A DNA stretch of 64,000 nucleotides from Sphagnum compactum (taxonomy: Eukaryota; Bryophyta; Sphagnopsida; Sphagnales), in contig OZ234498.1 in assembly GCA_965153455.1 (NCBI GenBank), positions 16,554,001-16,618,000 of the forward strand, read 5' to 3'. The notes under the pieces are model-generated. The model made no database searches, was not told the origin of the DNA, and saw only the letters and a program-made list of their open reading frames with translations. Below, piece by piece: positions 42,891 to 54,480 of this stretch. Position numbers and translations under genes: made by a program. Positions within the stretch are counted from its first letter, which is position 1. Each line of letters begins with the position of its first letter.

Positions 42891-43854
42891 GCAAGTGCTT
42901 TACAAATGGGGAATAACTTAGTGATGCACTTGCCATGTCACTCCACTCATTGAAGGGGAGCTCTCTTTTAAGGAGGAAACCCACCAAGGCAATAAAAAAC
43001 CCAAAAAAAAAAAATTAAAAAAAAAATTGTCTTTCCCAAAATAGAATAAGAATAGTTTAAGTTGACAACTCCAAAAATAAGTAAGTTCGTCTCTATCCCC
43101 AAATTCCAAGTTCCCATCTCTTGGAGAGAAAGAACCTCATGAAACAAACACTTTGCAGTGATGGCCTCAAACATCTAAAGGAGGCTAAGCAACTACACTT
43201 TGCTTTTGGGAATTTTGTTGACAGAATAATAGTTTAGGGGAGGATTGTGGTAGAAACTAAGAAGATTCAAAGGTGGGTTTTGGAGCCACTTCAATCAAGA
43301 GGGGAGGCAAGGGAACCATGGGTAGGTCTGAAGAGAGTGTGCAGCTCAGTGGGGGATTTTTTCTCTTAAAAATGAAAATTTCACAGAGGGTTCAGTTTAC
43401 ATGAACTGAAATCATGGATCAATGGAGGAGAATGATAAAGAGAGAAATTATTGTAATTAGTGTGAGCTAACTGTTTTGAGGAGGATGTCGAAAGCTGTAA
43501 AAAATCATCGAAGTTGATGGTTGAGAATGTCCATTGTGAATTGTGGTGGTGGTGAGAGAGAGAAGTTGATGAGGAGTTCACATCCTTTTAAGGGTTTTTC
43601 AGTCATGAGGTAAAATGGGTTGTTCAGGTGGGCATGATGTTGAGGATCTTTTTGCGGATGGGTGATTTGGATCCGTTTGCAGAGTGACTTGTGCTCAATA
43701 TACGAGCTACATTTCTTTGAAGGTTAGTGCAAGTCCCCTGATTGACCTAGACGAGCTAAATAGCATAGCTGTTTTCTGAGATGGTTAGATTGGGCACTCC
43801 TTGAGGGAATATCATTCGAAAGGGTCCAACCGGAGTTCATCTATTTTTCAAGCA
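42891..43854. other. Upstream region of RKF3-like gene
   Basis: Contains an A-rich run near 43,000-43,025 and no recognised gene. The right-hand 300-400 bp probably include the promoter and 5' leader of the kinase. No clear TATA box in the expected place. Confidence 0.4.
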
Positions 43855-45729
43855 ATGATTAGGAAGGGTTCATCAGTGTTGTTGGCGCTAGTTTTGGAGG
43901 TTTTTGTATTATGGGTATGTGTAATTAGGGCAGTACAGGGGAATTGCCCTCTTGATTTCAAAGTTTTGAGCAACTTCCCTTATTTAGTTCAACAGGCAAG
44001 GCTTCCAGCCACAGAGGCACAATGTCAACTTCTACTCAATGCACTAGAAATGGTGCGTTCTGAATACTTGAGACAAACAAATTTCTTCCTCATCCCTGAG
44101 AACACGGTAGCTGATTGCTCACTGGCTTTGAATTCTGAGCTTCAGTCATTGGGGGCCATTGACAGCGACATTGAGACCTTGTGTGGTTTCAATTTTTCAC
44201 AACTCGCTCTGGGGCAAGATGATTGCCAGGGAATCCAACAGGTTTCAGATCTGACAAGTCTTGCCCACCCTGGAAACCTCTCATCTCTTAACCAGTCTTG
44301 TGAGGGAGTCCTTGCGAACAGAAATGGGGAAACTGTGCTTTGTGGCAGTTGTATCCGGGCAGTGGGGGTACTGACATTTGACTTACAACTGGCTGGAAAT
44401 GGGTCAAAATTTGGATGCCTGAACTACTCTAGCATGTATGCTGCAGGAGTGGTGAATTCAGCAGGTCCTCTCGACCAATACACTGCACATTGCCTTTTTT
44501 ATATACTGGACAACCAAAGCAGTCATAGAAGCCTCACCATTCTCTATGTGATGGTCGGAGTGGTAGCTGTGGTAGTTGTGACGGTAGGTATCTCATTGTT
44601 CTTCTATTTCCAGCGGTGGAAACGGAGACACAAGGAGCAGAAGGCATTCATCAAGCATACTACAGACCTTCTGGAAGGGTCAATAAATTCAACTGGGGGT
44701 CTAGTTTTGTTCACGATGGATGATATCAAAGCTGCCACACATAATTTTTCACGCGAGGCAATCATTGGAACTGGTGGATTTGGGAATGTTTACAAAGGGA
44801 TGCTGCAATCTGGGTTAGAAATTGCTGTGAAACGCTTCAAGAATTGTTCTCGGGCAGGCGATGCAGAGTTTCTTCATGAGGTTGAGATGATTTCAAGTGT
44901 CCGACATCGAAATCTGGTTGTTTTGAAAGGTTATTGTGTTGCAAGTGGTGGAGTGGTTGAAGGCCATCAGAGAATCATTGTCTTTGATTTCATGCGAAAT
45001 GGGAGTCTCAAAGACTATATCTTCAACTCTAAAAAGCCAAGCTTAGATTGGCCCACCAGGAAGAACATTGCGCTGGGTATGGCACGAGGAATTGTCTATC
45101 TCCACTATGGAGTCCAACCTGCCATAATCGACCGTGACATCAAAGCAAGCAATATACTCCTTGATGAAAACTTTGATGCTCATGTGGCAGACTTTGGACT
45201 GGCAAGGTTCACACCCGAAGGACAGACTCATATTTCCACAAGGGCAGCAGGAACTTTTGGGTATGTCTCCCCTGAGTATGCGATGTATGGACAACTTACA
45301 GAAAAAAGCGATGTCTACAGCTTTGGTGTAGTTCTATTGGAGCTCATTAGTGCACGGAAGGCAGTGGATTCAACAGCAACACTTTCACTTATCACTGATT
45401 GGGCATGGGCATTAGTGAAAGCAGGGGACTGGGCTCAAATTGTTGATGAGAGGATGGAGAATAGAGGTTCTGGAGAGGATATTGAGCGGTTTATCTTACT
45501 GGCACTGTTGTGTGCTCATCCACAAGTTGCCTGTCGGCCAACTATGAGTGGAGCACTGAAAATTTTGGAGGAGAACCAACCAATGCCATCTATTCCTGAT
45601 CGCCCATTGCCCTTAACATCTGAGAGAGAGAAGATTGAGAGTGCTGTTGGGTTACCAAAGCAGCTTTTTCGTGAGGGGGGATTCCAATCCTATAGATCTG
45701 GCCCTTCTGAGGGGAATCTTGTTAGGTAG
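43855..45729 (+). CDS. RKF3-like receptor kinase with SPARK-type ectodomain
   Basis: Intronless, 624 codons. The frame is open upstream, but the first ATG is at 43855 (MIRKGSSVLLALVLEVFVLW), a signal peptide cleaved near 'AVQG'. The ectodomain (about 30-225) begins 'NCPLDFKVLSNFPYL' and has spaced Cys residues and N-glycosylation sites, as in RKF3-type kinases with a SPARK-type domain. One membrane span follows (about 227-251), then 'QRWKRRHK'. Kinase: glycine loop GTGGFG at 305-310, Lys326 in 'IAVKRFK', 'NILLD' and Asp446 in DFG, 'SPEYAMYGQLTEKSDVYSFG'. The catalytic-loop HRD is DRD (Asp426-Arg427-Asp428): the catalytic Asp is kept, but His is replaced through a CAC/CAT-to-GAC change. Such receptors sit in the plasma membrane; the ligand is unknown. 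Confidence 0.94.
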   Translation: MIRKGSSVLLALVLEVFVLWVCVIRAVQGNCPLDFKVLSNFPYLVQQARLPATEAQCQLLLNALEMVRSEYLRQTNFFLIPENTVADCSLALNSELQSLGAIDSDIETLCGFNFSQLALGQDDCQGIQQVSDLTSLAHPGNLSSLNQSCEGVLANRNGETVLCGSCIRAVGVLTFDLQLAGNGSKFGCLNYSSMYAAGVVNSAGPLDQYTAHCLFYILDNQSSHRSLTILYVMVGVVAVVVVTVGISLFFYFQRWKRRHKEQKAFIKHTTDLLEGSINSTGGLVLFTMDDIKAATHNFSREAIIGTGGFGNVYKGMLQSGLEIAVKRFKNCSRAGDAEFLHEVEMISSVRHRNLVVLKGYCVASGGVVEGHQRIIVFDFMRNGSLKDYIFNSKKPSLDWPTRKNIALGMARGIVYLHYGVQPAIIDRDIKASNILLDENFDAHVADFGLARFTPEGQTHISTRAAGTFGYVSPEYAMYGQLTEKSDVYSFGVVLLELISARKAVDSTATLSLITDWAWALVKAGDWAQIVDERMENRGSGEDIERFILLALLCAHPQVACRPTMSGALKILEENQPMPSIPDRPLPLTSEREKIESAVGLPKQLFREGGFQSYRSGPSEGNLVR

Positions 45730-47404
45730 AAAAGCTTCATCTCCAGTTCAATTTTTTTCACTGTCAATAACATAATGAGTTGATTGAAGCATTAACCCTA
45801 GAAGCTCATGCAATAGATTCTGCAACAGTTTTAGCTTTTACTCAAATCCTTTCACATTATTTATGAATTTTTCTAAATGTTGGCAACCAGTGTTTTGGCT
45901 GTATTGGAACATGCTGTAGTAGTTATTCTTGAAATCACCTTACTTGCAATAATGCTACCAAGTGTGCAGAAGAGTGTTGTGTATACAAGTTTTGCTCATT
46001 GGCCATTATGTCTTTTATCTTCCCTTCTGTATCAGTTATTTGTCATGTGTTCATTTCCATTTCTGCCTTCTAGTTCACATTTCTTTCATTTGTAGTCCAA
46101 AATTCAATTTTGTAATTCAGTTTTCTCCTTCCCACACTGTTGTCTTTTGTTTGGGAAGTTCTTGTAAACTTAAAATTCAGATGAAACTTTGCAACTCAGA
46201 CCTAGTTTAGCAGCTCCAATGCAACATCTGCTATAGGATTTAAGGATTTCTCACCTGGTTTAACAGCTTCCAAATTCAACATCTGCTGTGGGGTTTGAAC
46301 ACGTCAGAGTCCAGACCTTTCTCTCTCGTTTGCAAAGTGCTTATTAAATACAACATTGAAACTACATCCATTGCAAGTCCACTTTAAAATCATGTGTATA
46401 TTGTGTGTTGCTATTTTTGCTGTAAGGATGGTCTAGCTGTTTGATTATCAAGGTTTAGGGTCCAATTTTTGTATTCACATTTGCCAACTCTGGCTATTCC
46501 TTTGTTTACAATTCAAGGGAAAAAAATCTCTTAGAAAGCATGCAGGGAACTTGGGGGCAACAAACGTGCACCATACAAAGCTCAATTTTCTCACCTAAAG
46601 TGGAACCCCTTGGTACCTACTGACATGCTAACTTGGGGAGAATTCTTGTGCAGTTAAGTTGGTTTTATCATTGAATTGAACCCGTACCACTTGCAAGATG
46701 GCCATGAAACTTTACCTCGACGTATCCAGTTTTTATGTAAACATCAGAAGCTTCTTGTCCAACTGAAGATAACAAACTCATTGATGATCATGATTTTCAT
46801 GCAATTGTAACTGTTTACAGCTTACAGAATCCAATTGTAGTCCTACTAGGGAATTCATACAATAGAGACCTCCAAAAAAACCAGAAGAGGAGAAAGAAAA
46901 AACATTAATCCAGTTTGAATGAAAGATGAACATTAACCCATTACTAATCCAGACTTAAAGGCTTGTTCACACTGCTCAATATTTGTGTGCACCCCAGACA
47001 AGCCCTGGAAGAGAAAAAGAGAACCATCCTTTACCCTTGAAGTCTGGAAACTTTCTGAGAAGCAGCACAATTAGAAGCATTCATAATTAGGGCATTTCAG
47101 AAAGAAAGCTGAACTATTTCAGGACTGCAAAGAATGGCAACTAGATTTACCTCGTGCTTCCTTTCAATAAGAAGTTGCAGCAATATGCCAACCCCAACAG
47201 AGATTGAACACCAGAATCTACAAATCTTGCATCTGGTTCTACAGTGGCATGCTATTGGATCTCTAAAACAGATTCAACTACATACTGGGAAAACTGGCCT
47301 TCTTACTCAACTGCTCTAGGTCATTAAGAGTCAAAAGGACTACCCAACAAACAGAAGGCTGAGGCAACTTGATAAATGATAGATGGCAACGTCAACATTG
47401 AAGA
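45730..47404. other. Convergent intergenic region between kinase and pinin genes
   Basis: The two genes point at each other, so this stretch holds both 3' UTRs. No further gene recognised. Confidence 0.5.
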
Positions 47405-50400
47405 TCACATTACCAAATCAGCTTCTTTAGTTTCATCTACACTCCCATGGCCCTGGATTCCATTCAAACTACCATCCCCACTTCTACCTCCCTTGACCTC
47501 CAAATTCTCTGTTTCTTCTGGATCCTCCCTGTACAGCAACACTTCTCCAACTTCCCCATCCACATTTGCTGGCTCCTCATCTTTGTCCATAGCCATAACC
47601 TGTCCAACACCTTCTTCAATGTTTTCATCCCCTTGAGAATGCTCCCTGATGGTGTGATAGCTCTTGAAGGGATCTCCACCTTCATCTCTCCCATTGTCTG
47701 ACTCAGTATGAGTGTTTGAGATATTATTGGCTCGTCTCAACTGCCATCTCTCAATTTCCAATTCCATATTCGCCAAATGTTCTGCAGCAATTTGCTTTTG
47801 ATACTCATTGAGCTCATTTTGGCACTTGATTTTCCACTCTTCCAATCCCTGCAACAGGCACCAAACATCCAATTATCCCCAATGGCATTTCCTATGTCTC
47901 TCCTCAGTAGACAGCGGCAACTTCCAGTTATGATCATTGAGCTTGTTATGGCTATCCTGCATACCAGGACATGGGCCAGCAGAAAGATGGTGCAAAGTGT
48001 AATGTCCTCAGATAACCAGGGCAATCTTGGGCATAGTTTCCGAAGCTGAAGTCTTCAGTGGACTAAATACCTGTTGAGACTCCTGAAATAGTTTGTCAGT
48101 CTCTTCAGATGGCTTGGCAGGCATAAAATAAATTGCAGGCTCTGCTGTTGTTCTGTCCAAAGTTCGCAAAAAAGGAAATATAAGTATGAGCATGCTTAAA
48201 TTCCAGGAAATACACTTCCTGGAAAAAAAGCAAGCTGGTTCAAAACAAAATAGAGATGCCAGTTTGGACCCCAAGGAGTCTTCAACCCTTGAAACTAGTA
48301 CCAATTCATTGTACACAACATAAAGAGGCAATCCATCACTACACTTCAGTCAGTCTACACTTCATTTGCACACAAATCCCTGGGTTAAGGCGTCAAAACC
48401 TACAACTATGATCACATGGAACAGAGACCAACCGTAGGAATGAGAAAAGGTGAGTATGGTGCTCTGTCCATTGTAAGAAGAGTAATTCGAGTTGCTTCTC
48501 ATCTGCCTGTGCTGCAAGCTTTGCTCGTAACATCTGTGAACACCAATTATAATAAATTCAGAGCTCATGGTCAATTGTCCATCATATTGCTTCATCCAGC
48601 TTGTAACAAAGGACAAAACAAGTCTATACATTAAGATAGGTGTTTGTTTTATTTTGTTTGTGACCATACCTAAACCCTCCCAAACTGTGGGTCACTCACT
48701 GCGCTTTTGGTACAGTTGGAAAGCCCCCGACAAGGTGGTGTGCATGTTTGTCATTTCACAATTTTCGGACTGATGGAACAAAAGTTATTGAATGTAGGGT
48801 GATTCTTGTTATTGGAAATTAATTCTGTTTGCCCTTTCACATCACATGGGGAATTTCGCATTGGCCATCCCATTTACCCTTCCATATCGTCACCGTTCAC
48901 ATACTTGGGCTGGCACAGGCACACTATGAAGACAGAAGGAAATGTTCTGAAGGTCTGGAATAGAGGACATGAATTATACCAGGTCATTTTTTCGTCTTTC
49001 AGCAAGCTGTTCACGCTCCTGTTGTCGCAAGCGCTCACTTTCCTCTTGTGCTTTTTGTTCAGCCTGACATATACCAATCCCAAGATTGGACGAAATCCTC
49101 CAACTGACATCACTACATTTTCTTGCTGTCTCTCCACTCTTCTAACCCACAGGCGCCCTGGGGCTCTCAAAAGTGGAAATACTTGGTCAATCAATGCTAA
49201 AGTGTCCAATCACTCACAGTTCTAAAGATACTAATAATGAAAACATACTACAAATTTCAGATCTTGCAGTCAGCCACAATTATGATTAGGGCAAAGGAGT
49301 TCCTGCAGATTAATTCTCATGCATTATTTTGTCATTAAACAAAGTTCAACTACATAAGGAGGTATTCTACAATCCTGGAGATCAACACAAATAAATGCAA
49401 GCTCAACAAAACCCCTTCATGAAGCAGGACTGTTCATCACAGCAAGGAGCTCACCCGCTTCAAAGAATCAGTTCTACGCATGAACGCTTCTGATCCAGAG
49501 AGCTTCTTATCCTCTTGCCTAAATTTCTGGGGAGCCAAATGACACTTGTGAGTCATCAGCCACATATCCATTTGTGCAAACACAGAATTTGACTTTGTTA
49601 AGTGTGCCACAACTTGTGCCTTAATTCTTTCTGGCCTGTCTATCTGAATTCCCTCCATGAAATTCCTCTTCCTAAATCACAATGCACTGATGGCTAGCTC
49701 AAGAAACAAAATGCCACAACAAAAGCCTTTGAGCTATTAGAAGACAGAAATCTCCAAATCTTCTCAGCAGAATTCTCTCAATGCTGTACTGATTAATTAT
49801 GACAGGAATAGAGTCTCTAGACTATCCTGAGGATCATGTGACAAATCTATCTTCTAGAAGAATTATTACAAATATGATTCAAAAAGTGAAACCTGTATGT
49901 CCTCTCAAATCTTACACCAATATAGACACAGCTGTTGTACTGCAAGGTGGAAATGTCTCCATACCAATGATCCTTAGTGTCCCAATGACTCAATATCATA
50001 CACAAAGTTGTTCTTAGAGATGCCACAGGAGAGGAGTTGAAACCCTACCTCAAGTGTCCCTATTAGTGCCCCAAACATGCGACGGTTTCGCTTTGCTATG
50101 TTGGGATCATTTGTCTTAGGTAAAACCCTTGGCAGTGGCTCTGCAGGTAGTGTTTCTTGCTCCTGCAAATCAATTTCAAATATCATTACTTTGAATTCAC
50201 TGACTGAAACATATAAACTGAAATAGGTTCTCAAGACAGTCAATTTATCTTATGACAAGCTGTCTTATTTGTGTATATATATCTGTCTTCGTGATCCTCT
50301 AGTTTCAAGGTAAAAGTCAGTGATCCAAAGAGGCCTGCAAGTTCAAGTACAGATGGGGCTTTCTAACTGTGCAACCTCTGCTTGAACATGTTTCTGGTAT

Positions 50401-52678
50401 TTGCAGATGTAAAGAAGCCATGTAGCAAATGTCACAAATGTCTACCAATGCTGTACAGTGATCAGATATATGAAACACCTTCACATCTGCTTGAAAAGCT
50501 TCTGCCTCATCCCCCATAGATGATAAAGACCCAGACAATGTTAATGTTAGCACCAAAACACACATACATGTTGACTTGCTGGAGTGCTGACACGAACAAG
50601 AAAGCCTCTGTCTCTGTGACGAAATTCCCGAGGGCGTTCAATGTGTGGATAAGGACGAGCCTTGTTGACATCAGAAAGTGGGCCATCCTTCATTTGTACT
50701 TGAGGATCTACTGATGACAGTGGGTGAGAATCATCAGCATTATAGTTACGTTGAAGAGTTGGCCTTCGATCTGCTACATCATTCTCGTCATCTGCATCCT
50801 CCTTCTCAGGTTGTTCTTCATCCAAGCCCTCCTTTTCCTTTTCCTTTTCTGCAACAGTGTCTTCTTCATCTTCAACCTGGCGAAACCCAACATGGTGGAT
50901 CAAAAACCACATGCCACACAAGGAAACTGGAGGAGGTCTTCTCATCAGAAGTGAAAGAAAGACCTCAAGAAACATCAGCTCAATGAGCAGCACTCTCTTG
51001 ACAACACCTACAACAAAGAAATCCACCACGAACTTCAAGCCACAAATGCCAATAACAACTGTCATTAACAAGCCCTCTGCAATGGATTCCGTTCTGAAAC
51101 TCAAACCTTACAACTGAGCAGCTATAATTGGGGGAAACCCAGGGAAAAGTATTTGCACTAAAGTATTTGCAAGTAAGCCAGTTACACACACATAGACAAA
51201 TTCACAAACCCCAAATAAGCCAGTTCGCACTAAAACTCAAATTCACACACCTTCACAACAGCTGAGAGCAGCCGTCTCTTTCTTGGAGGCTGATCTTCTA
51301 TGTTGAAATCCTCCCCCTGCTGCCATCTAGCCAACACATCAGCCTCATGGATAATGCACAACCTTGCTTAAACTGATGGCATCACTTAATAGACTTGACT
51401 GAGCTTCCACACATGGAAATAACTAGAAGGCCTCAAAGTAGAAACCCAAACAAGGTGCCTGATTGCATCCTTTTACTCCAGATACTGTCAATGCTCTCTA
51501 ACCTGTACTTCTACAGACAAACAGTAAAGGACACAGTAAAGATGGTTGTAGCTGGATTTACATTGTGCATATGAGTATGCAGGAACATTGAAATGCAATG
51601 CTCACCCGTCTGATGAAGCCCTGGTGAGATGCATTGCGACCCAGTGGTGCATTTTGACCTGAGTTTCGTGCATTCCCTCCTGGAAGACCTCCCTTGCGTA
51701 GCCCTCTTGGATCCCGCAATCGCTCTGTTATCTATTCTCCAACCAGGCAGAACAAACAAATCCAATGAAGGATCTACTGACAGTCTTGGACATGCATCCT
51801 GGTCTAAGATGGCACCTCAAACACTGGGAAAAAAAGCAGAGTACCAGGGATCAGTTTAGCAACAATACTTCTCACTACTTCTGCTATGGCATTGGGTTAT
51901 CATCACATGTAGTGAGATATGTGGAAACACAGCACAGCAATAGACTTGAGCCAATGCAAAACGGTCATCATCTCTGCCAGCGAGTTCATGACAATCTGGA
52001 GAAGGAGCCAAAGCTATCTGATTTCTCATGACTTGAATTCCAGCATTATTGAGGCACATGTCAAAAACCTAAAAAGAACATCGCATGACACTTGTAAGTC
52101 TGATCATCCAGAAATTGGGGTTTAACAATCCATTGGTGATGTTGACAGTAACTTGACAGTTCCTGAAGGTTTACCAGCAGAGTCTGTCCACTAAAAACCA
52201 ATGGGGAAGAGCTCATGCAGATGGAACATTTGTCCTGGGCATAAACTGAAACAATCCAGCCTCTTGACCAGTAAATATAAATAAATAAATAAATAATAAA
52301 AAAGCCACATAGGTCTCATGCAAAGCCTTTCTTTCAAGGTCAGAAAACGTGTTGCATTTGAATGTCATAGGCATTTTGATCGATTGCCATCCGGCATGAC
52401 TCCCACAGAATACTCAAAATTAGGGTTAAATTTCCCTTCTATCTTTTCATTTTCTGTTCCTTCATTTCTTTCCCTTCTATGAAGCTTGCATTCCAAGCTC
52501 ATACGAATGGTGCAATTTCCCCATCGCATGCCAATTAGGTCGACCGATTTCTTGATGAACGCATAGGTAAAGAAGAAGACAGAAGAAGACAACAAACCTC
52601 TCGTTGTTGGCGATGAAGCTCCTCAATCTCACGCCGCAAATCCTCGGCGGACTGGGCAAGCGCCAGGCCGCTTGCCAT
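47405..52678 (-). CDS. Pinin homologue (ten exons)
   Basis: Exons on the minus strand: 52678-52598, 51731-51606, 51319-51251, 50876-50568, 50162-50049, 49526-49455, 49063-48980, 48533-48433, 48152-48071 and 47848-47405. All have GT-AG borders, and the phases close to 493 codons plus TGA. The N-terminus 'EDLRREIEELHRQQREITER' then 'LRDPRGLRKGG' is the plant pinin start. 'RKRRLLSAVVK' is followed by an acidic linker. The conserved pinin/SDK/memA region (about 214-345) reads 'RNRRMFGALIGTLE', 'KLSGSEAFMRRTDSLKR', 'EESERLRQQEREQLAERR', 'EKQLELLFLQWTEHH' and 'AEPAIYFMPAKP'; then 'LNEYQKQIAAEHLANMELE' and an acidic tail. Pinin is a nuclear-speckle splicing factor tied to the exon junction complex (PSAP complex with SAP18 and RNPS1/SR45 in other eukaryotes). 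Exon 3's acceptor is chosen by phase; one 7 nt upstream would shift the frame. Confidence 0.92.
48673..48742 (+). repeat. GGTAC..TTGGAAAGCCC repeat motif, copy 1 (in pinin intron)
   Basis: CCTCCCAAACTGTGGG...TTTTGGTACAGTTGGAAAGCC, then CCCGACAAGG, resembles 56862-56960 (TCTCCCAAACCATGG...GGTACCATTGGAAAGCCCTTGA) and 57041-57125. It lies in the intron between pinin exons 7 and 8, on the strand opposite to the gene. Confidence 0.6.
52272..52300 (+). repeat. (AAAT)n microsatellite in pinin intron 1
   Basis: A run of AAAT/TAAA repeats with one imperfect unit, inside the first intron of the minus-strand pinin gene. A telo-box (TTAGGGTT on plus) also lies in this intron at 52420-52427. Confidence 0.9.
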
Positions 52679-53834
52679 GATGGGCTTGGCTCTGGTGCTT
52701 GATCAAAGCGGGGAGGACGGCAGTGTGGAATGGAATGCTGTGCAGAGTAGTAGCGCGACAAACGGCAATGAAGGCACCCAGCAGCAACACCCCTTGCTAA
52801 TACATACATATATGCCAATTTCAGTAATTGGACTCACTAATGGTGTCATTTTGCAAAACCCTTACCTCTCAAGCTTCTCAAAATGTACCTAAATAGGTTT
52901 TTTTCTTTTTTCTCTTCTTTTCATTATTTTCCTTATTTTCTGCTATTTTCTTTTATTTTCCTCAATTTTGTGATTTAGCCACACTGGTGATCATCCACAT
53001 GAAGCATTAGCCAAATTTGGGAAAGTAGAAAGTTTTAAGAATTCTTCTCTATTTTGGCTACATGTGGGAAAGCGATGGGGTCTGGGTGAAAGCTTTGTTT
53101 GATGGCCATGCTTTGGATTTGTAATTTTTTTTCTTTAAGATAACAATGGTTGTAAACAACAAAATAATCATGAAAAAGGATTTTCCTATGAAACTTATCA
53201 TTCAACAATGGGCCAAACTTAATTCTTTTGCCACCTTAAAACACAAGCTTTCAAAATTCATAAAGCTTTTTGAAATAACATGTGTTCAAGTCATTGGGTT
53301 TGTGAAGATGAATGTTAGTTTCCAATCGTGGCATTGATTAATAATCAATCGAGGAATCACATAATGTTTTGTTTGGATTTATGCATTCAGTTTTGTGCAC
53401 AATGATTCTACACAATCGAAAACTTCCATTTTGAAAAGGTCGTCACTTAATGGAAGGACACAAATGCATGATATCGTGTTAATTGTTAAAGGAAAATGGA
53501 CTTTTTTTGAGGTAGTTAGTTTTTTCTTTATTACAACTCATTTAAATGGGGTAGTTTTTTTTGTGATGGATGATTGCAATTATAATATTTTATGACTTGA
53601 CCTTTTTTCTTTGAATTGAAGCACACTAATTACATAAGCTTGTAAAATGTCATTCTATGCAAGCCATTTTATAGTTTTATGATGCTTTGTTTGATGTGGT
53701 TGGGGGGTTGGAACTTGGGGTGGGTTGTGGGTGTATGCGCACTACTATTCCACATGAGCAAAATATATTTTGAAGTAGGGGTTCAAATTCCCTAACATGC
53801 TTGAGTTTTGTAGTGTGGGTCAAAACACGTAACT
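52679..53834. other. Pinin upstream region and intergenic DNA
   Basis: The left 200-300 bp are probably the pinin promoter and leader (minus strand). TC-rich tracts at about 52,900-52,960 read as GA-rich on the gene's strand. Nothing else recognised; open frames here lack motifs. Confidence 0.4.
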
Positions 53835-54480
53835 AGGAGCCAAAAAAGACATTAGATGTTAAACATAATCAATCAAAACCAAATATTTATTTTTTATTAC
53901 CATTTAAAATCATAGTAATCGTGGCAAGTTAGTCATTTGTTTTTTATATGAGTGTTGAAAAAATTAGAATAAAAATTCATTTGATCCAATTTTAAGTTTT
54001 GGTTTTAATTTAGAATGTTTGAAAATGTACACCTACTACGTCAGATGGAGTCAATTTTGCAAAGGATTATCAAAAGGACCCATAAAGAAAAAAATATAGA
54101 TGATAAAAACATATTAGCCACATTCAAAAAACACTCATATTTTTAAAAATGTGGAATTTTAAAATTTGAAAGAATGTTTCAAAATTGTTTTAAAATTTTA
54201 AACCTTCAAGAGTCCTTTACCACATATAAATGGGTTACAATGTACATGATTTATGAAGAAAAGTTACAACTTAGAATATAATAAAACTAAAAAATGTGAA
54301 ATTTTAATTCTTGGTGATGCGTAAAAATTTTCAAGATGAAACATTGAATCTATAAAAAATTTGCACACTTTTAAAATTTTATATTTATTCAATAATGATT
54401 AACAAAAAAAATGTGATGCATTGGGGAACATTTAAATATTTTTTATAACAAGTTACAAAAAATTTCATTTGGATGTAAAA
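53835..54480 (+). repeat. Dispersed ~640-bp AT-rich repeat, copy 2 (plus orientation)
   Basis: Inverted relative to copy 1 at 38150-38790. Anchors shared in order include GGAGCCAAAAA, ATATGAGTGTTGAAAAA, AGTCAATTTTGCAAAGGA, CACATATAAATGGG, AATGTACATGA, TTATTCAATAATGATTAACA and ATAACAAGTTA. No coding capacity seen. Confidence 0.85.

Noticed and set aside
52477-52818. 113-codon minus-strand frame over pinin exon 1
   Set aside because: It is in a different frame from the pinin start and runs into intron 1. The pinin N-terminus is unmistakable.
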